Below are positions 28,401-36,080 of a stretch of DNA of 64,000 nt, piece after piece (within the stretch, counting starts at the first letter, position 1; each line of letters starts with the position of its first letter). This stretch comes from Clostridia bacterium (GTDB taxonomy: Bacteria > Bacillota > Clostridia > Oscillospirales > CAG-272): assembly GCA_017482355.1 (NCBI GenBank), contig JAFUNJ010000001.1, forward strand, positions 1-64,000. The letters run 5' to 3'. Under the pieces are notes generated by a model. That model was not told the origin of the DNA. It made no database searches and saw only the letters and a list, made by a program, of their open reading frames with translations. The position numbers were made by a program, and so were the translations under genes.

Positions 28401-28413
28401 GAACAAAGTGTTC
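28401..28413. promoter_or_regulatory. TetR autoregulatory operator
   Basis: GAACA-AAG-TGTTC begins 7 bp after the -10 box, at about +1. The same position is occupied at the ATPase promoter. This is the third copy of the motif in the window and lies 25 bp before the tetR start codon. Confidence 0.7.
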
Positions 28414-28437
28414 GAAATATACCGAAGGTGAGAAAAT

Positions 28438-28971
28438 ATGGACAGACGGCAGAAAAAGACGCGAAGGGCGATACTTGCTTCCTTCCGTGCGCTTCTTGAA
28501 AAGAAGCGATACGAGCATATAACCGTTCAGGAAATAATCGACGGCGCCGATGTCGGCAGGAGCACATTTTACTCGCATTTTGAGACGAAGGATATGCTTC
28601 TCGACGCGCTTGCAGGCGAGATATTCCAGCACATTTTTGAGGACGATCCCTGTCCTTGGGTCGGCAAGGACGGTGAGCTCGAGGGTAAGCTCTCGCATAT
28701 CCTCTGGCATATTCGCGCCGAAAGGGAAAACCTCGCAGGCGTTCTGCTCTCCGACAGCGGCGAGCTGTTTATGGGCTATTTCAAAAACCATCTCAAAGCC
28801 GTCTTTACCCAATATATTGATAACTTCACACAAGACGTTCCGCGCGGATTTCTGATCGAATATCTTTCGGGAAGCTTCGCTGAGACTGTGCGATGGTGGA
28901 TAAAAGAGGGGATGAAAACGTCGCCCGAGGACGTTGCAAAATATTTTATGGGAATGGTGAACAGAAAATGA
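28438..28971 (+). CDS. TetR-family transcriptional regulator
   Basis: 177 residues. The N-terminal HTH fits TetR: RRAILASFRALLEKK, then ITVQEIIDGADVGRSTFYSHFETKDMLL (seen across residues about 27-55). The C-terminal ligand domain has no recognised ligand pocket and ends in a TetR_C-like WWIKEGMKTSPEDVAKYF stretch. It shares an operon with the nitrilase-GDPD gene (4-bp overlap). Its operator is repeated at the metal ATPase promoter, which predicts control of that pump. Confidence 0.9.
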   Translation: MDRRQKKTRRAILASFRALLEKKRYEHITVQEIIDGADVGRSTFYSHFETKDMLLDALAGEIFQHIFEDDPCPWVGKDGELEGKLSHILWHIRAERENLAGVLLSDSGELFMGYFKNHLKAVFTQYIDNFTQDVPRGFLIEYLSGSFAETVRWWIKEGMKTSPEDVAKYFMGMVNRK

Positions 28972-30575
28972 AGGTAAGTGTTATTCAGCCGTATTATTCC
29001 TTTGACGAAAAGGATATAGATTCCTGCTATGAGGGAATGTTCGATCTGCTTGACAAGTGTGATGAGAGTAACGATATAATCGTTCTCCCCGAATATTGCG
29101 ACATTCCCGCCGCGACGAAGGGCGGAGAATCCTTCCGCGCTTCGATAGAGACGAGAAACAAGGACGTTTTTGAGCGCGTGAAAGCCGCCGCTATCCGCTG
29201 TAACGCGATAGTTTTTGCGAACTTCGCTGACAAGACCGAGACTGGCTATCGCAATACGACCTTTGCCTTTGACAGGTCGGGCAACGTCGTCGGAAAATAC
29301 TATAAGGCACATCCTGCGCCGAGTGAGGTCAAAATTCTGAGTGAGGGCGGCAACGGCGTTGACGTTTCCTATTCCTATACGGCGGACGAGCCGTACGTAA
29401 TTGAGATCGAGGGCATACGCTTCGGCTTTATGACCTGCTACGATTTCTATTTCTATGAGGAGTTCGCACAGCTCGCAAGATACGATGTCGATATTATAAT
29501 CGGCTGCTCTCATCAGCGCACAGATACTCACCGTGCACTCGAAATAATAAACAGCTTCCTTTCCTATCATACGAACGCATATCTGCTTCGCTCGTCGGTC
29601 TCTCTCGGTGAGGACAGCCCGATCTGCGGCTGCTCGACTGTTATCGCGCCTGACGGAAATATTCTAGTCGATATGAAGAGCAAGGTCGGCATCGGCACTT
29701 GTGAAATAGATCCGAAGAATAAATATTACAAGCCGGCGGGCTTCAAGGGCAAGATGAAGTCGCACTACGAATATATCGAGGAAGGACGCCGTCCGTGGCT
29801 CTACCGAAACGGCGGAAAGAGCGTCGTTCCGTTTGACAGATATATGCCTTATCCGCGCCTCTGTGCGCACCGCGGCTTCAGCTCGGCGCTTCCCGAAAAC
29901 ACGATGGTGTCGTTCGGTGCCGCTATCGCGCTCGGAGCGTCGGAAATTGAATTTGACCTTTGGGTAACTAAGGACGGCGAGCTTGTTTCCTGCCACGACG
30001 CAACGCTTGACCGCGTTTCAAACGGTAGCGGATATGTATGGGAAAAGACACTTGACGAGCTTAAAACGCTCGATTTCGGTGTCAAATACGGTGAAAAATA
30101 CCAAGGTCTAAAAATTGCTACCTTCGAGGAGATACTCGCAAAATTCGCTTCGCAGACGGTAATGAATATCCACTATAAGCCAGATACTATGTCCGACGAA
30201 ACGCTCGACAAGATAGTCAAGCTTCTTCACAAGTACGACTGCGACAAGCACGTCTACCTTATGATAACGAGCGACGAGGTCATAAGAAAGGTTAAGTCGC
30301 TCCGCCCCGAAATGAAGATCTGTGTGGGTGAGGACGGCAGTTACCGCATAGTTGACCGCGCGATAGAGCTCGGCTGCGAAATGGTGCAGATCTTTACGCC
30401 CGACGGAAAGAATATTAATAAGGAAATGATAGACCGCGCGCACGCGCACGGAATCAACGTCAACGTCTTCTATTCCGACTCGGTCGATTTTGCAAGAGAG
30501 CTTCTCGATATGGGAGCCGACACGATACTTACGAACGAATATCTGAAGCTTTCGGGCGCGCTTGGAATAAAATAA
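28968..30575 (+). CDS. Nitrilase-superfamily / glycerophosphodiester phosphodiesterase fusion
   Basis: 535 residues from ATG 28968, which overlaps the tetR stop as ATGA. Residues 1-275 form a carbon-nitrogen hydrolase with the Glu-Lys-Cys triad: PEYCD (Glu42), YYKAHP (Lys113) and MTCYDF (Cys157). Residues 295-535 form a GDPD domain with CAHRGF (His301), PENT (Glu310), EFD (328-330) and SCHDATLDR (His343). Both active sites look intact. One part would hydrolyse an amide or nitrile and the other a glycerophosphodiester, so the substrate may be a lipid-derived amide such as an N-acyl glycerophosphoethanolamine. That substrate is inference. Confidence 0.88.
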   Translation: MKVSVIQPYYSFDEKDIDSCYEGMFDLLDKCDESNDIIVLPEYCDIPAATKGGESFRASIETRNKDVFERVKAAAIRCNAIVFANFADKTETGYRNTTFAFDRSGNVVGKYYKAHPAPSEVKILSEGGNGVDVSYSYTADEPYVIEIEGIRFGFMTCYDFYFYEEFAQLARYDVDIIIGCSHQRTDTHRALEIINSFLSYHTNAYLLRSSVSLGEDSPICGCSTVIAPDGNILVDMKSKVGIGTCEIDPKNKYYKPAGFKGKMKSHYEYIEEGRRPWLYRNGGKSVVPFDRYMPYPRLCAHRGFSSALPENTMVSFGAAIALGASEIEFDLWVTKDGELVSCHDATLDRVSNGSGYVWEKTLDELKTLDFGVKYGEKYQGLKIATFEEILAKFASQTVMNIHYKPDTMSDETLDKIVKLLHKYDCDKHVYLMITSDEVIRKVKSLRPEMKICVGEDGSYRIVDRAIELGCEMVQIFTPDGKNINKEMIDRAHAHGINVNVFYSDSVDFARELLDMGADTILTNEYLKLSGALGIK

Positions 30576-30577
30576 AA

Positions 30578-30607
30578 ACAACGGACACACCGCGGTGTGT
30601 CCGTTGT
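30578..30607. terminator. Perfect-dyad terminator
   Basis: A 14-bp perfect inverted repeat (ACAACGGACACACC with GGTGTGTCCGTTGT, GC centre) between convergent genes. T runs are weak on both sides. Confidence 0.65.
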
Positions 30608-30799
30608 TCATTTAATTATGCTTTCAAGCACCGCGTCGAGTTTAGCAAACGCGTCGTCGTTTTGGCTCTTGTCTTTCAGATAATCGGAAAGCATATTGAG
30701 CGCGCGGAGGCGGTCTGCCGTCTTTTCCTCGGGATCAAAGGCAATTTCCGCCATCTGCCGCATTATCTTTTTTTCGTCGGGAATTTTTCTCCTCATCAT
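30608..30799 (-). CDS. Small protein resembling a terminase small-subunit segment
   Basis: 63 residues; GAGGTGAT lies just upstream of the ATG. The stretch MAEIAFDPEEKTADRLRALN followed by MLSDYLKD resembles the core of small terminase subunits and of short stand-alone Firmicutes proteins of unknown role. No phage genes are near, so a domesticated fragment or an unrelated small helical protein are both possible. Confidence 0.6.
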   Translation of the reverse strand: MMRRKIPDEKKIMRQMAEIAFDPEEKTADRLRALNMLSDYLKDKSQNDDAFAKLDAVLESIIK

Positions 30800-31230
30800 A
30801 TCACCTCACAATATATTCGGTAATATAATAGCATAAGTTAAACGAAAAATCGCCCCTTAAAATTCCCGTGTTTTTACCGTTGTCGGTGGGGATTTCCGCG
30901 AGATCCGAACGGCAAAGCCGTTCGCCCTGCGGGTTTCGACTGCGTCATCCTGAGCGGAACAAAGTGAAGCCGAACTGCGAAGCGGCACCGAAGCGTAAGC
31001 GTAGGTGAGATCTTAGGCGGACTTCGCTCAAGATGACACGCGGAATAACATTGCGGTTAAATTCCCCCTCTTTCTCCTTTTTGTGGGGCGCGGAAGGACT
31101 TCACATTCAATCTATTGCGGACGTTTAGACGCTCAGTCACTTTATTTTACCTTCTCCAGCGGGAGAAGGTAACGAGCGTGGCGCATCTTCTTTGCAAGAT
31201 ATTCCACATCGTGATCGAGTAATAAAAAAT
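30800..31230. repeat. Gene-free stretch with palindromic repeats
   Basis: It contains a CGAACGGC/GCCGTTCG hairpin (30906-30924), a TCATCCTGAGCG/CGCTCAAGATGA inverted pair (30945-30956, 31025-31036) around a GC-rich centre, and a CCTTCTCC-GGAGAAGG hairpin near 31150-31170. The TCATCCTGAGCG box recurs at about 45800, and the CTTCTCC hairpins recur near 44.5 kb. These are dispersed intergenic repeats; no gene is seen. Confidence 0.65.
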
Positions 31231-31252
31231 GCCTTCCCCGCTCGGGGAAGGC
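31225..31252 (-). terminator. Terminator of the ABC exporter gene
   Basis: GCCTTCCCCG/CGGGGAAGGC (31231-31252) followed on the minus strand by ATTTTTTATT. Confidence 0.82.
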
Positions 31253-31260
31253 AAAATAAA

Positions 31261-33273
31261 TTAAAACTCTTTTCGATCTCCCGTCGGAGGCATTGGAGGG
31301 CGTTCGCCTTGCGGGAATGTATGCGGCGGCATTCCGTGCGGAGGCACGGGAGGCATTTGTTTACGGCTTTCGTTATCCTCGATATATCTTTCTGCCTGTG
31401 CCGAGAATAGCTCGCAATACTGCTTTCCTGCCGCCATAAGCTCGGCGTGAGTTCCGATTTCGACTACCTCGCCGTTCTGAAGAACGACTATCTTATCGGC
31501 AGTCGTCGCGGAGGAAAGACGATGAGAGACGAATATCGTCGTTCTGTCGCGGCGAAGCTCGTCGAACTGACGGTATATCTCCTGCTCGGCGATAGCGTCA
31601 AGGGACGCGGTCGGCTCGTCGAGAATCAGAATATCGGTGTCGGAATAGAACGCTCTCGCGATAGAAAGCTTCTGCCACTGACCGATAGAAAGCTCGATTC
31701 CGTTCGGCTCAAAATACTTCATAAGCGGCGTGTCGTAACCCTCGGGCAGTGCCTCGATAAACTTGTCTGAGTTACTGTGATAAGCGGCGGTACGGATATC
31801 GTCTTCGTTCGGCTCCTTTGTTATCTGACCGAACATTATGTTTTCCTTAACGCTCACGGCGTACTTGCCGAAGTCCTGGAAGATTATTCCGAACGCGGCA
31901 TAAACGTCCTCGGGCGCGTATTCTCTTATGTCGTGTCCGTCAAGCAAAATTACGCCCTCAGTTGGGTCATAAAGACGCGTAAGAAGCTTGATAAGTGTTG
32001 TTTTTCCTGCTCCGTTAAGACCGACAAGAACGACTGTCTCGCCCTCCTCGATAACGAGATCAACGTCTTTTATGACGTATTTCTCGCTTCCGGGATAACG
32101 GAATGAAACGCCCTTAAGCTCAAAGCGGTGCGCGATATGGCGTTTAAGCTCGCGCGGCTGTTCAAGGGTCGGTACGATCTTCTTCTTTTCGTCCATAAAG
32201 ATTATCATATTGTCAATGAAGAGCGTTCCCTCGTAGATAGACGCGATCGTCGAAATAAGTGTCGTTATTCCCGTTCCGATGCTCGTCAGTGCATTAGTGT
32301 AGAGGGAATAATCACCGACGCCGTAGCGCCCCTTTATAACGCCGTTTGCTATCATTATAAAAAGAATGCAGTTTACGGCTGTGGAAACGAGCGATATTCC
32401 TATCTGCCAGAAGCCCTCGGTCAGGAACAGGCGCTTAAGCCCCTTGAAGTACTTTGCAAAAACCTGCTTGTAGCGAGAAATAAAGGTGTCGGCAAGCCCG
32501 AACATCTTTATTTCCTTTACCATATCCTTGTTCGTGACGAGAGATGAATAATAATTCATCTGCCGTCTGTCCTTCGAGCGGTGGCGCATATAAAGGAAGT
32601 TTTTGCGTCTGAAAACGAAGCTGATTATCGCCGACGGAATACTTACCGCCGCGACGAGAAACGGCGCACCGGGATTTACAGCCCAGAGTATGACGATAAA
32701 GGATACCATACTGATGAGCGTGCTGATGACCGTAAAATTCGCGCGGAGAATATGTATCGGGCGGTGCCCTGCTTCACGGGTTGCATTTTCGAGCTTCTCG
32801 TAAAAATCGGGGCGGTCGTAGCCCGAAAGGTCAATGTCCTTCGCCTTCGTCATAATTTTTACGTTGACGTGGTTTACGACCAGCTCGCCTGCGATATTGT
32901 TGAGTATCGAGCTTATCTGCGCCATCAGGCGAGTAAGGAAAATGTACGCAAACTGGAAGATAAGGAGCGTTGCGATGCTCCCCAGCACAAGCTTGCTCCC
33001 GTCAACCCCCGCAAGGGAAAGCTTGTTGATTATCTCCTTTGAAATGACCGCGCCGACGACGGGCATTGCGCCTTCAAATATCGCCATGAACATCATAACG
33101 AAGAGTATCCACGGTCTTGTTTGCCAAACGAGCTTGAATATGTAGAAAAGTCGAGAGAAGAACTTTTTTACCGTTCTTCCTAACCACGAGGGAACTTCAC
33201 GCAGGTTTTTCGGCTTCGGCTCACGGTTTTTATCCGATACAGAGCTTGGGGGAGGCCCCATCATAGGTCCCAT
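31261..33273 (-). CDS. ABC transporter, fused permease and ATPase
   Basis: 670 residues. After a Pro-rich N-terminal tail, an ABC_membrane domain spans about residues 50-360 with several hydrophobic helices. The nucleotide-binding domain follows with Walker A GLNGAGKTT, signature LSIGQWQ, Walker B ILILDEPTASLD and the switch His in VSHRL. The tail is Pro/Met-rich (PPVPPHGMPPHTF), which is unusual. It should work as a homodimer exporting a drug, lipid or peptide. A MarR-like dyad overlaps its promoter. Confidence 0.9.
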   Translation of the reverse strand: MGPMMGPPPSSVSDKNREPKPKNLREVPSWLGRTVKKFFSRLFYIFKLVWQTRPWILFVMMFMAIFEGAMPVVGAVISKEIINKLSLAGVDGSKLVLGSIATLLIFQFAYIFLTRLMAQISSILNNIAGELVVNHVNVKIMTKAKDIDLSGYDRPDFYEKLENATREAGHRPIHILRANFTVISTLISMVSFIVILWAVNPGAPFLVAAVSIPSAIISFVFRRKNFLYMRHRSKDRRQMNYYSSLVTNKDMVKEIKMFGLADTFISRYKQVFAKYFKGLKRLFLTEGFWQIGISLVSTAVNCILFIMIANGVIKGRYGVGDYSLYTNALTSIGTGITTLISTIASIYEGTLFIDNMIIFMDEKKKIVPTLEQPRELKRHIAHRFELKGVSFRYPGSEKYVIKDVDLVIEEGETVVLVGLNGAGKTTLIKLLTRLYDPTEGVILLDGHDIREYAPEDVYAAFGIIFQDFGKYAVSVKENIMFGQITKEPNEDDIRTAAYHSNSDKFIEALPEGYDTPLMKYFEPNGIELSIGQWQKLSIARAFYSDTDILILDEPTASLDAIAEQEIYRQFDELRRDRTTIFVSHRLSSATTADKIVVLQNGEVVEIGTHAELMAAGKQYCELFSAQAERYIEDNESRKQMPPVPPHGMPPHTFPQGERPPMPPTGDRKEF

Positions 33274-33296
33274 TTTTTCACCGCCTTAAAGAAAAT

Positions 33297-33312
33297 TGTT
33301 AGAATGCTAACA
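33297..33312. promoter_or_regulatory. Dyad operator at the ABC exporter promoter
   Basis: TGTTAG-AATG-CTAACA, next to the -10 box on the downstream side for the minus strand. The size and spacing resemble MarR-family sites. No MarR gene is visible in the window. Confidence 0.55.
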
Positions 33313-33340
33313 TTATATCATTCATTGAAAGAAAAATCAA
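33312..33340 (-). promoter_or_regulatory. Promoter of the ABC exporter
   Basis: Minus-strand TTGATT (33335-33340), 17-bp spacer, TATAAT (33312-33317), followed by the TGTTAG/CTAACA dyad. Confidence 0.82.
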
Positions 33341-33425
33341 GATAGTTCACCTAAAATTCATATTGCGTTTTTACGGTAGGGGAAACCTCTCCCTACGAAG
33401 ATATATCGAACGTCGATAAAAATCA

Positions 33426-33466
33426 AAAAGCGTCCGAAGCTCAGTTCTGCTTCTGAACGCTTTTAT
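33426..33466 (-). terminator. Terminator of the XRE gene, near-copy of the one at 34557
   Basis: AAAAGCGTCCGAAGC and GCTTCTGAACGCTTTT form an imperfect long stem. The sequence is a near-duplicate of 34557-34596, about 1.1 kb away, and both flank the XRE/zinc-ribbon pair. Confidence 0.7.
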
Positions 33467-33705
33467 TTTATTTCCTGCTCCAGATTTCTGAATTCGTCCG
33501 TATCAAAAAACTCTACTATGGTGATCCCGAAGCCGTCACACAACATTTTCAGAGTTACAATTCCCGGATTTATACTTTTACCGTACAAAATATTTTTTAT
33601 CGAGGACGGCGAAACCGCTGATTCAATTGCCAACTTGTATATAGACATGTTTTTTTGCTCTAATAGCTGAAGTATTCTGTTTTTTACAGCCCCGTAAGTA
33701 TTCAT
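33463..33705 (-). CDS. XRE-family helix-turn-helix regulator
   Basis: 80 residues. The HTH runs about residues 18-45 (MSIYKLAIESAVSPSSIKNI), with LKMLCDGFGITIVEFF behind it, as in short Cro/C1-type repressors of Clostridia. It is divergent from the zinc-ribbon membrane protein, and the spacer holds a 24-bp palindrome that it may bind. TCAGGAGA lies before its ATG. Confidence 0.85.
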   Translation of the reverse strand: MNTYGAVKNRILQLLEQKNMSIYKLAIESAVSPSSIKNILYGKSINPGIVTLKMLCDGFGITIVEFFDTDEFRNLEQEIK

Positions 33706-33750
33706 ATATTCTCCTGAAAAAATATTCAGTCTAATTATAGACCAAACCTC

Positions 33751-33779
33751 TTGACAATTCGGGCTATATATGATACCAT
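33751..33779 (+). promoter_or_regulatory. Promoter of the zinc-ribbon membrane protein
   Basis: TTGACA (33751-33756), 17 bp, TACCAT (33774-33779). Its -10 overlaps the palindrome at 33777-33800. Confidence 0.75.
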
Positions 33780-33800
33780 TGGTCTATAAATAGTCCAATG
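33777..33800. promoter_or_regulatory. 24-bp palindromic operator, likely for the XRE protein
   Basis: CATTGGTCTAT and ATAGTCCAATG face each other around AA with a single mismatched pair. A further TATAGACCA half-site lies at 33736-33744 on the other side of the -35. Position over +1 suggests repression. Confidence 0.6.
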
Positions 33801-33887
33801 TGCGTTTTATAGTATGAGCTGATTTCTTTCTATATAAACAATCAACGGCAGTTTATAATAAATATTTTAAAGCGAGGTTTAATTATT

Positions 33888-34544
33888 ATGTTTTGTAAAA
33901 AATGCGGCACTCAAATAGCTGACGGAGCTGCTTTTTGCCCGAGCTGCGGCGAATCCGTTAATGCTCAACCCACTACACCTTCGGAACAACCCCAGCAGCC
34001 CCAAACGGCGGCGGCTCAGCCCGCAACACCTCCCGTTCAGTTGCCCTCCGAAAAGCAACAGAAAATTGGTATTATATGGAGTTACATCAGTGTTGTTGTA
34101 GCGGCGGCATTGGCTATTTACAGTATTATCGGCGGAATTATGATACTTAACGGTCATACGTATACGATCGGCGGGGTAAATTTCTCTAAAATAATTTATA
34201 AGGAAAATGTCATTCTTTACGGCCTCGATATTTTCTATGGAATTATTTGCTTCGGCAGCGCGATTTGGGCGGCATACTGTATATACTTGGTTTTGGCGCG
34301 CAAAAAGAAGGCGCCGGATAAAATGTCGGCGGTTTTTGTCGTGGCTATGCTTGGCATTGGTATGTACAATTTATTCAGAGTGATGGTTGGACCGGCATAT
34401 GCTACGATCGGAACGTCACTGATCCTCGCTCGCGCGGCGGAAAACGCTTACGTCGAAATATTTGTAGTGATGGCTGTTGCGCTTGCCTTTGAGATCGCCG
34501 GCAATATCTTCTTCAAAAAGATCAAGCACCTTTTCGTCAACTGA
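33888..34544 (+). CDS. Zinc-ribbon membrane protein
   Basis: 218 residues. The N-terminal zinc ribbon (FCKKCGTQ..FCPSCGES) is followed by a Pro/Gln-rich linker (about 28-60) and about four hydrophobic helices (near 64-88, 108-132, 143-163, 185-205). Such proteins are common in Clostridia and have no settled function. Control by the divergent XRE repressor is suggested by the operator over its promoter. Confidence 0.83.
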   Translation: MFCKKCGTQIADGAAFCPSCGESVNAQPTTPSEQPQQPQTAAAQPATPPVQLPSEKQQKIGIIWSYISVVVAAALAIYSIIGGIMILNGHTYTIGGVNFSKIIYKENVILYGLDIFYGIICFGSAIWAAYCIYLVLARKKKAPDKMSAVFVVAMLGIGMYNLFRVMVGPAYATIGTSLILARAAENAYVEIFVVMAVALAFEIAGNIFFKKIKHLFVN

Positions 34545-34556
34545 TAAATTAAAACC

Positions 34557-34596
34557 AAAAGCGTTCAGAAGCTCAGTTCTGCTTCTGAACGCTTTT
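34557..34596. terminator. Perfect 16-bp stem terminator, overlapping a coding end
   Basis: AAAAGCGTTCAGAAGC pairs perfectly with GCTTCTGAACGCTTTT around an 8-nt loop. It serves the zinc-ribbon gene on the plus strand. Its loop and right arm also encode the last residues (KSVQKQN and stop) of the minus-strand DUF6472 protein. Confidence 0.85.
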
Positions 34597-34749
34597 ATAT
34601 TCGTCGTAATAGCGGTAGTACGGGCACTCGTTTGACCTTCCCGTCATAAAATCGACGCTTTCGTCTTCGTCGAGGTCGATGATGCAAACGTCCTCCTGAT
34701 AATACTCGTCGTAATCGAAATACATACAGCTTTCGCAGTTCTTTTTCAT
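34573..34749 (-). CDS. Small DUF6472-type Cys protein
   Basis: 58 residues; GAGGTG precedes the ATG. The pattern CESCMYFDYDE, a central DLDEDE and the final CPYYRYYDEY match the small DUF6472 family of Clostridia, which has four conserved Cys and may bind zinc or iron. Function unknown. It lies 9 bp downstream of the NUDIX gene, so the two are probably co-transcribed. Its C-terminus is encoded inside the terminator stem. Confidence 0.82.
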   Translation of the reverse strand: MKKNCESCMYFDYDEYYQEDVCIIDLDEDESVDFMTGRSNECPYYRYYDEYKSVQKQN

Positions 34750-34758
34750 AAATTCACC

Positions 34759-35214
34759 TCAAAATTCTTCCTTGGCGGAAACAAGCTCGTCACCGTGATA
34801 AGACAGCTTAAGAGAGAAAATGTTTCTATCCTCAAATAAATAACGGAGAAACACCTTATCGCCCTCCCAAAGGGGCAGGGAGAAAATTTCGTCTTTATCT
34901 ATCCAATGAAGCTCGCCCTCGTCGCAGATTATTTCGTCGCCGTCAAAATCGTTCGATGTGTATAGAAACATATATTCCGTCTCGCAAACGTCGGAATCAA
35001 AGGTCACTATCCCGCGGAAGCGGTACGAGTTTATTTTGTAGCCGGTTTCCTCGTAAACCTCGCGGCGCAGACATTCCTCGGGGCTTTCGCCGCTTTCAAA
35101 TTTTCCGCCGACGCCGATCCATTTGCCCGAGTTTATGTCGTTACGCTTTTTGTTGCGGTTGAGCATCAAATATTTGCCGTCTTTTTCAAGATAGCACAAA
35201 ACGCAGTTTTTCAT
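34759..35214 (-). CDS. NUDIX hydrolase (MutT-like)
   Basis: 151 residues. The Nudix box begins GKFESGESPEEC and ends REVYEETGY, with all catalytic Glu residues in place. The N-terminal strand and WIGVGG context are typical of 8-oxo-dGTP diphosphatases (MutT/NUDT1 type), so it may sanitise oxidised nucleotides. Other nucleoside-diphosphate substrates are possible. Confidence 0.88.
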   Translation of the reverse strand: MKNCVLCYLEKDGKYLMLNRNKKRNDINSGKWIGVGGKFESGESPEECLRREVYEETGYKINSYRFRGIVTFDSDVCETEYMFLYTSNDFDGDEIICDEGELHWIDKDEIFSLPLWEGDKVFLRYLFEDRNIFSLKLSYHGDELVSAKEEF

Positions 35215-35290
35215 AATTATTCCTCCGAAGAATAAACGCTCTTTTTCGTGTCAAAACTTATGACATAACGAATGAAAGGCAGATGAAAAA

Positions 35291-35884
35291 ATGAAAAAAT
35301 TACTTATACCTATTATCGCAGTTTTACTTCTTACAGCACTTACGGTCTTCCCGACGGCGTCCGACATGGAAATATACGGCAAGGTCATTCGACTGCACGT
35401 TATTGCCAATTCCGACAGCGAATACGATCAGGAGCTCAAATTAAAGGTTCGTGACGGTATCCTATCGACGGTCGAAGAGCTTACTCGCGACTGCAAAACG
35501 AAGGATGAAGCCGAAAGCGTCTTGCGCGAGAACAGCGGTGAGATCAAGGATGCGGCTTATCGCGTTCTTGAAGAAAACGGCTCTGACCTATCTGTAAGTA
35601 TCGAGATCGGAGAAGAAAAATATCCGACAAGAGACTACGGCGACCTGCGTCTTCCAAGCGGCACGTATTGCTCTGTGCGCGTCAAACTTGGCGAAGCCGA
35701 CGGTAAAAACTGGTGGTGCGTACTTTTTCCGCCCCTTTGTCTTAACAGCTCGGTCAAATCCGAGGACGCGCTGTTACAGGTCGGATTTACACCCGATCAG
35801 GTCGGAATCATAACCGAATCAAGCTCGCCGAAATATAAGGTGAAGTTTAAGATTCTCGAAATACTCGGTTCGCTGTTTTCCTGA
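35291..35884 (+). CDS. spoIIR: Stage II sporulation protein R
   Basis: 197 residues. A signal/anchor segment is followed by the SpoIIR hallmark VIRLHVIANSDS, then LKLKVRD and the region around YPTRDYGDLRLPSGTYCSVRV and NWWCVLFPPLC. SpoIIR is made in the forespore under sigma-F and crosses into the intermembrane space, where it triggers SpoIIGA to process pro-sigma-E. Its presence argues that the host forms spores or descends from spore formers. It stands alone. Confidence 0.95.
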   Translation: MKKLLIPIIAVLLLTALTVFPTASDMEIYGKVIRLHVIANSDSEYDQELKLKVRDGILSTVEELTRDCKTKDEAESVLRENSGEIKDAAYRVLEENGSDLSVSIEIGEEKYPTRDYGDLRLPSGTYCSVRVKLGEADGKNWWCVLFPPLCLNSSVKSEDALLQVGFTPDQVGIITESSSPKYKVKFKILEILGSLFS

Positions 35885-35902
35885 TGGACACATCGTTTTT
35901 TG

Positions 35903-36035
35903 CGGGCGACCAATGGTCGCCCCTACGAGGACGTTTGATATTTCTTGTAGGGGCGAGCATTGCTCGCCCGTTTGGGCGTAACGTAACTTTTTAGAAACGG
36001 CGGGAGCAAGCCCCCGCCCTACGGGGAGAGAAAGT
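35903..36035. repeat. Inverted pair of REP-like palindromes
   Basis: GGGCGACC-AAT-GGTCGCCC (35904-35922) followed by CTAC, and in opposite orientation GTAG then GGGCGAGC..GCTCGCCC (about 35947-35969). Read in the same sense the two 23-bp units differ at only two positions. A related GGCGGG-rich palindrome lies at about 36000-36024. These are short dispersed intergenic repeats between convergent genes. Confidence 0.65.
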
Positions 36036-36080
36036 CACCCCCACAAATCGACACGGCGAAGAAAACGTGGATGTATTGCC

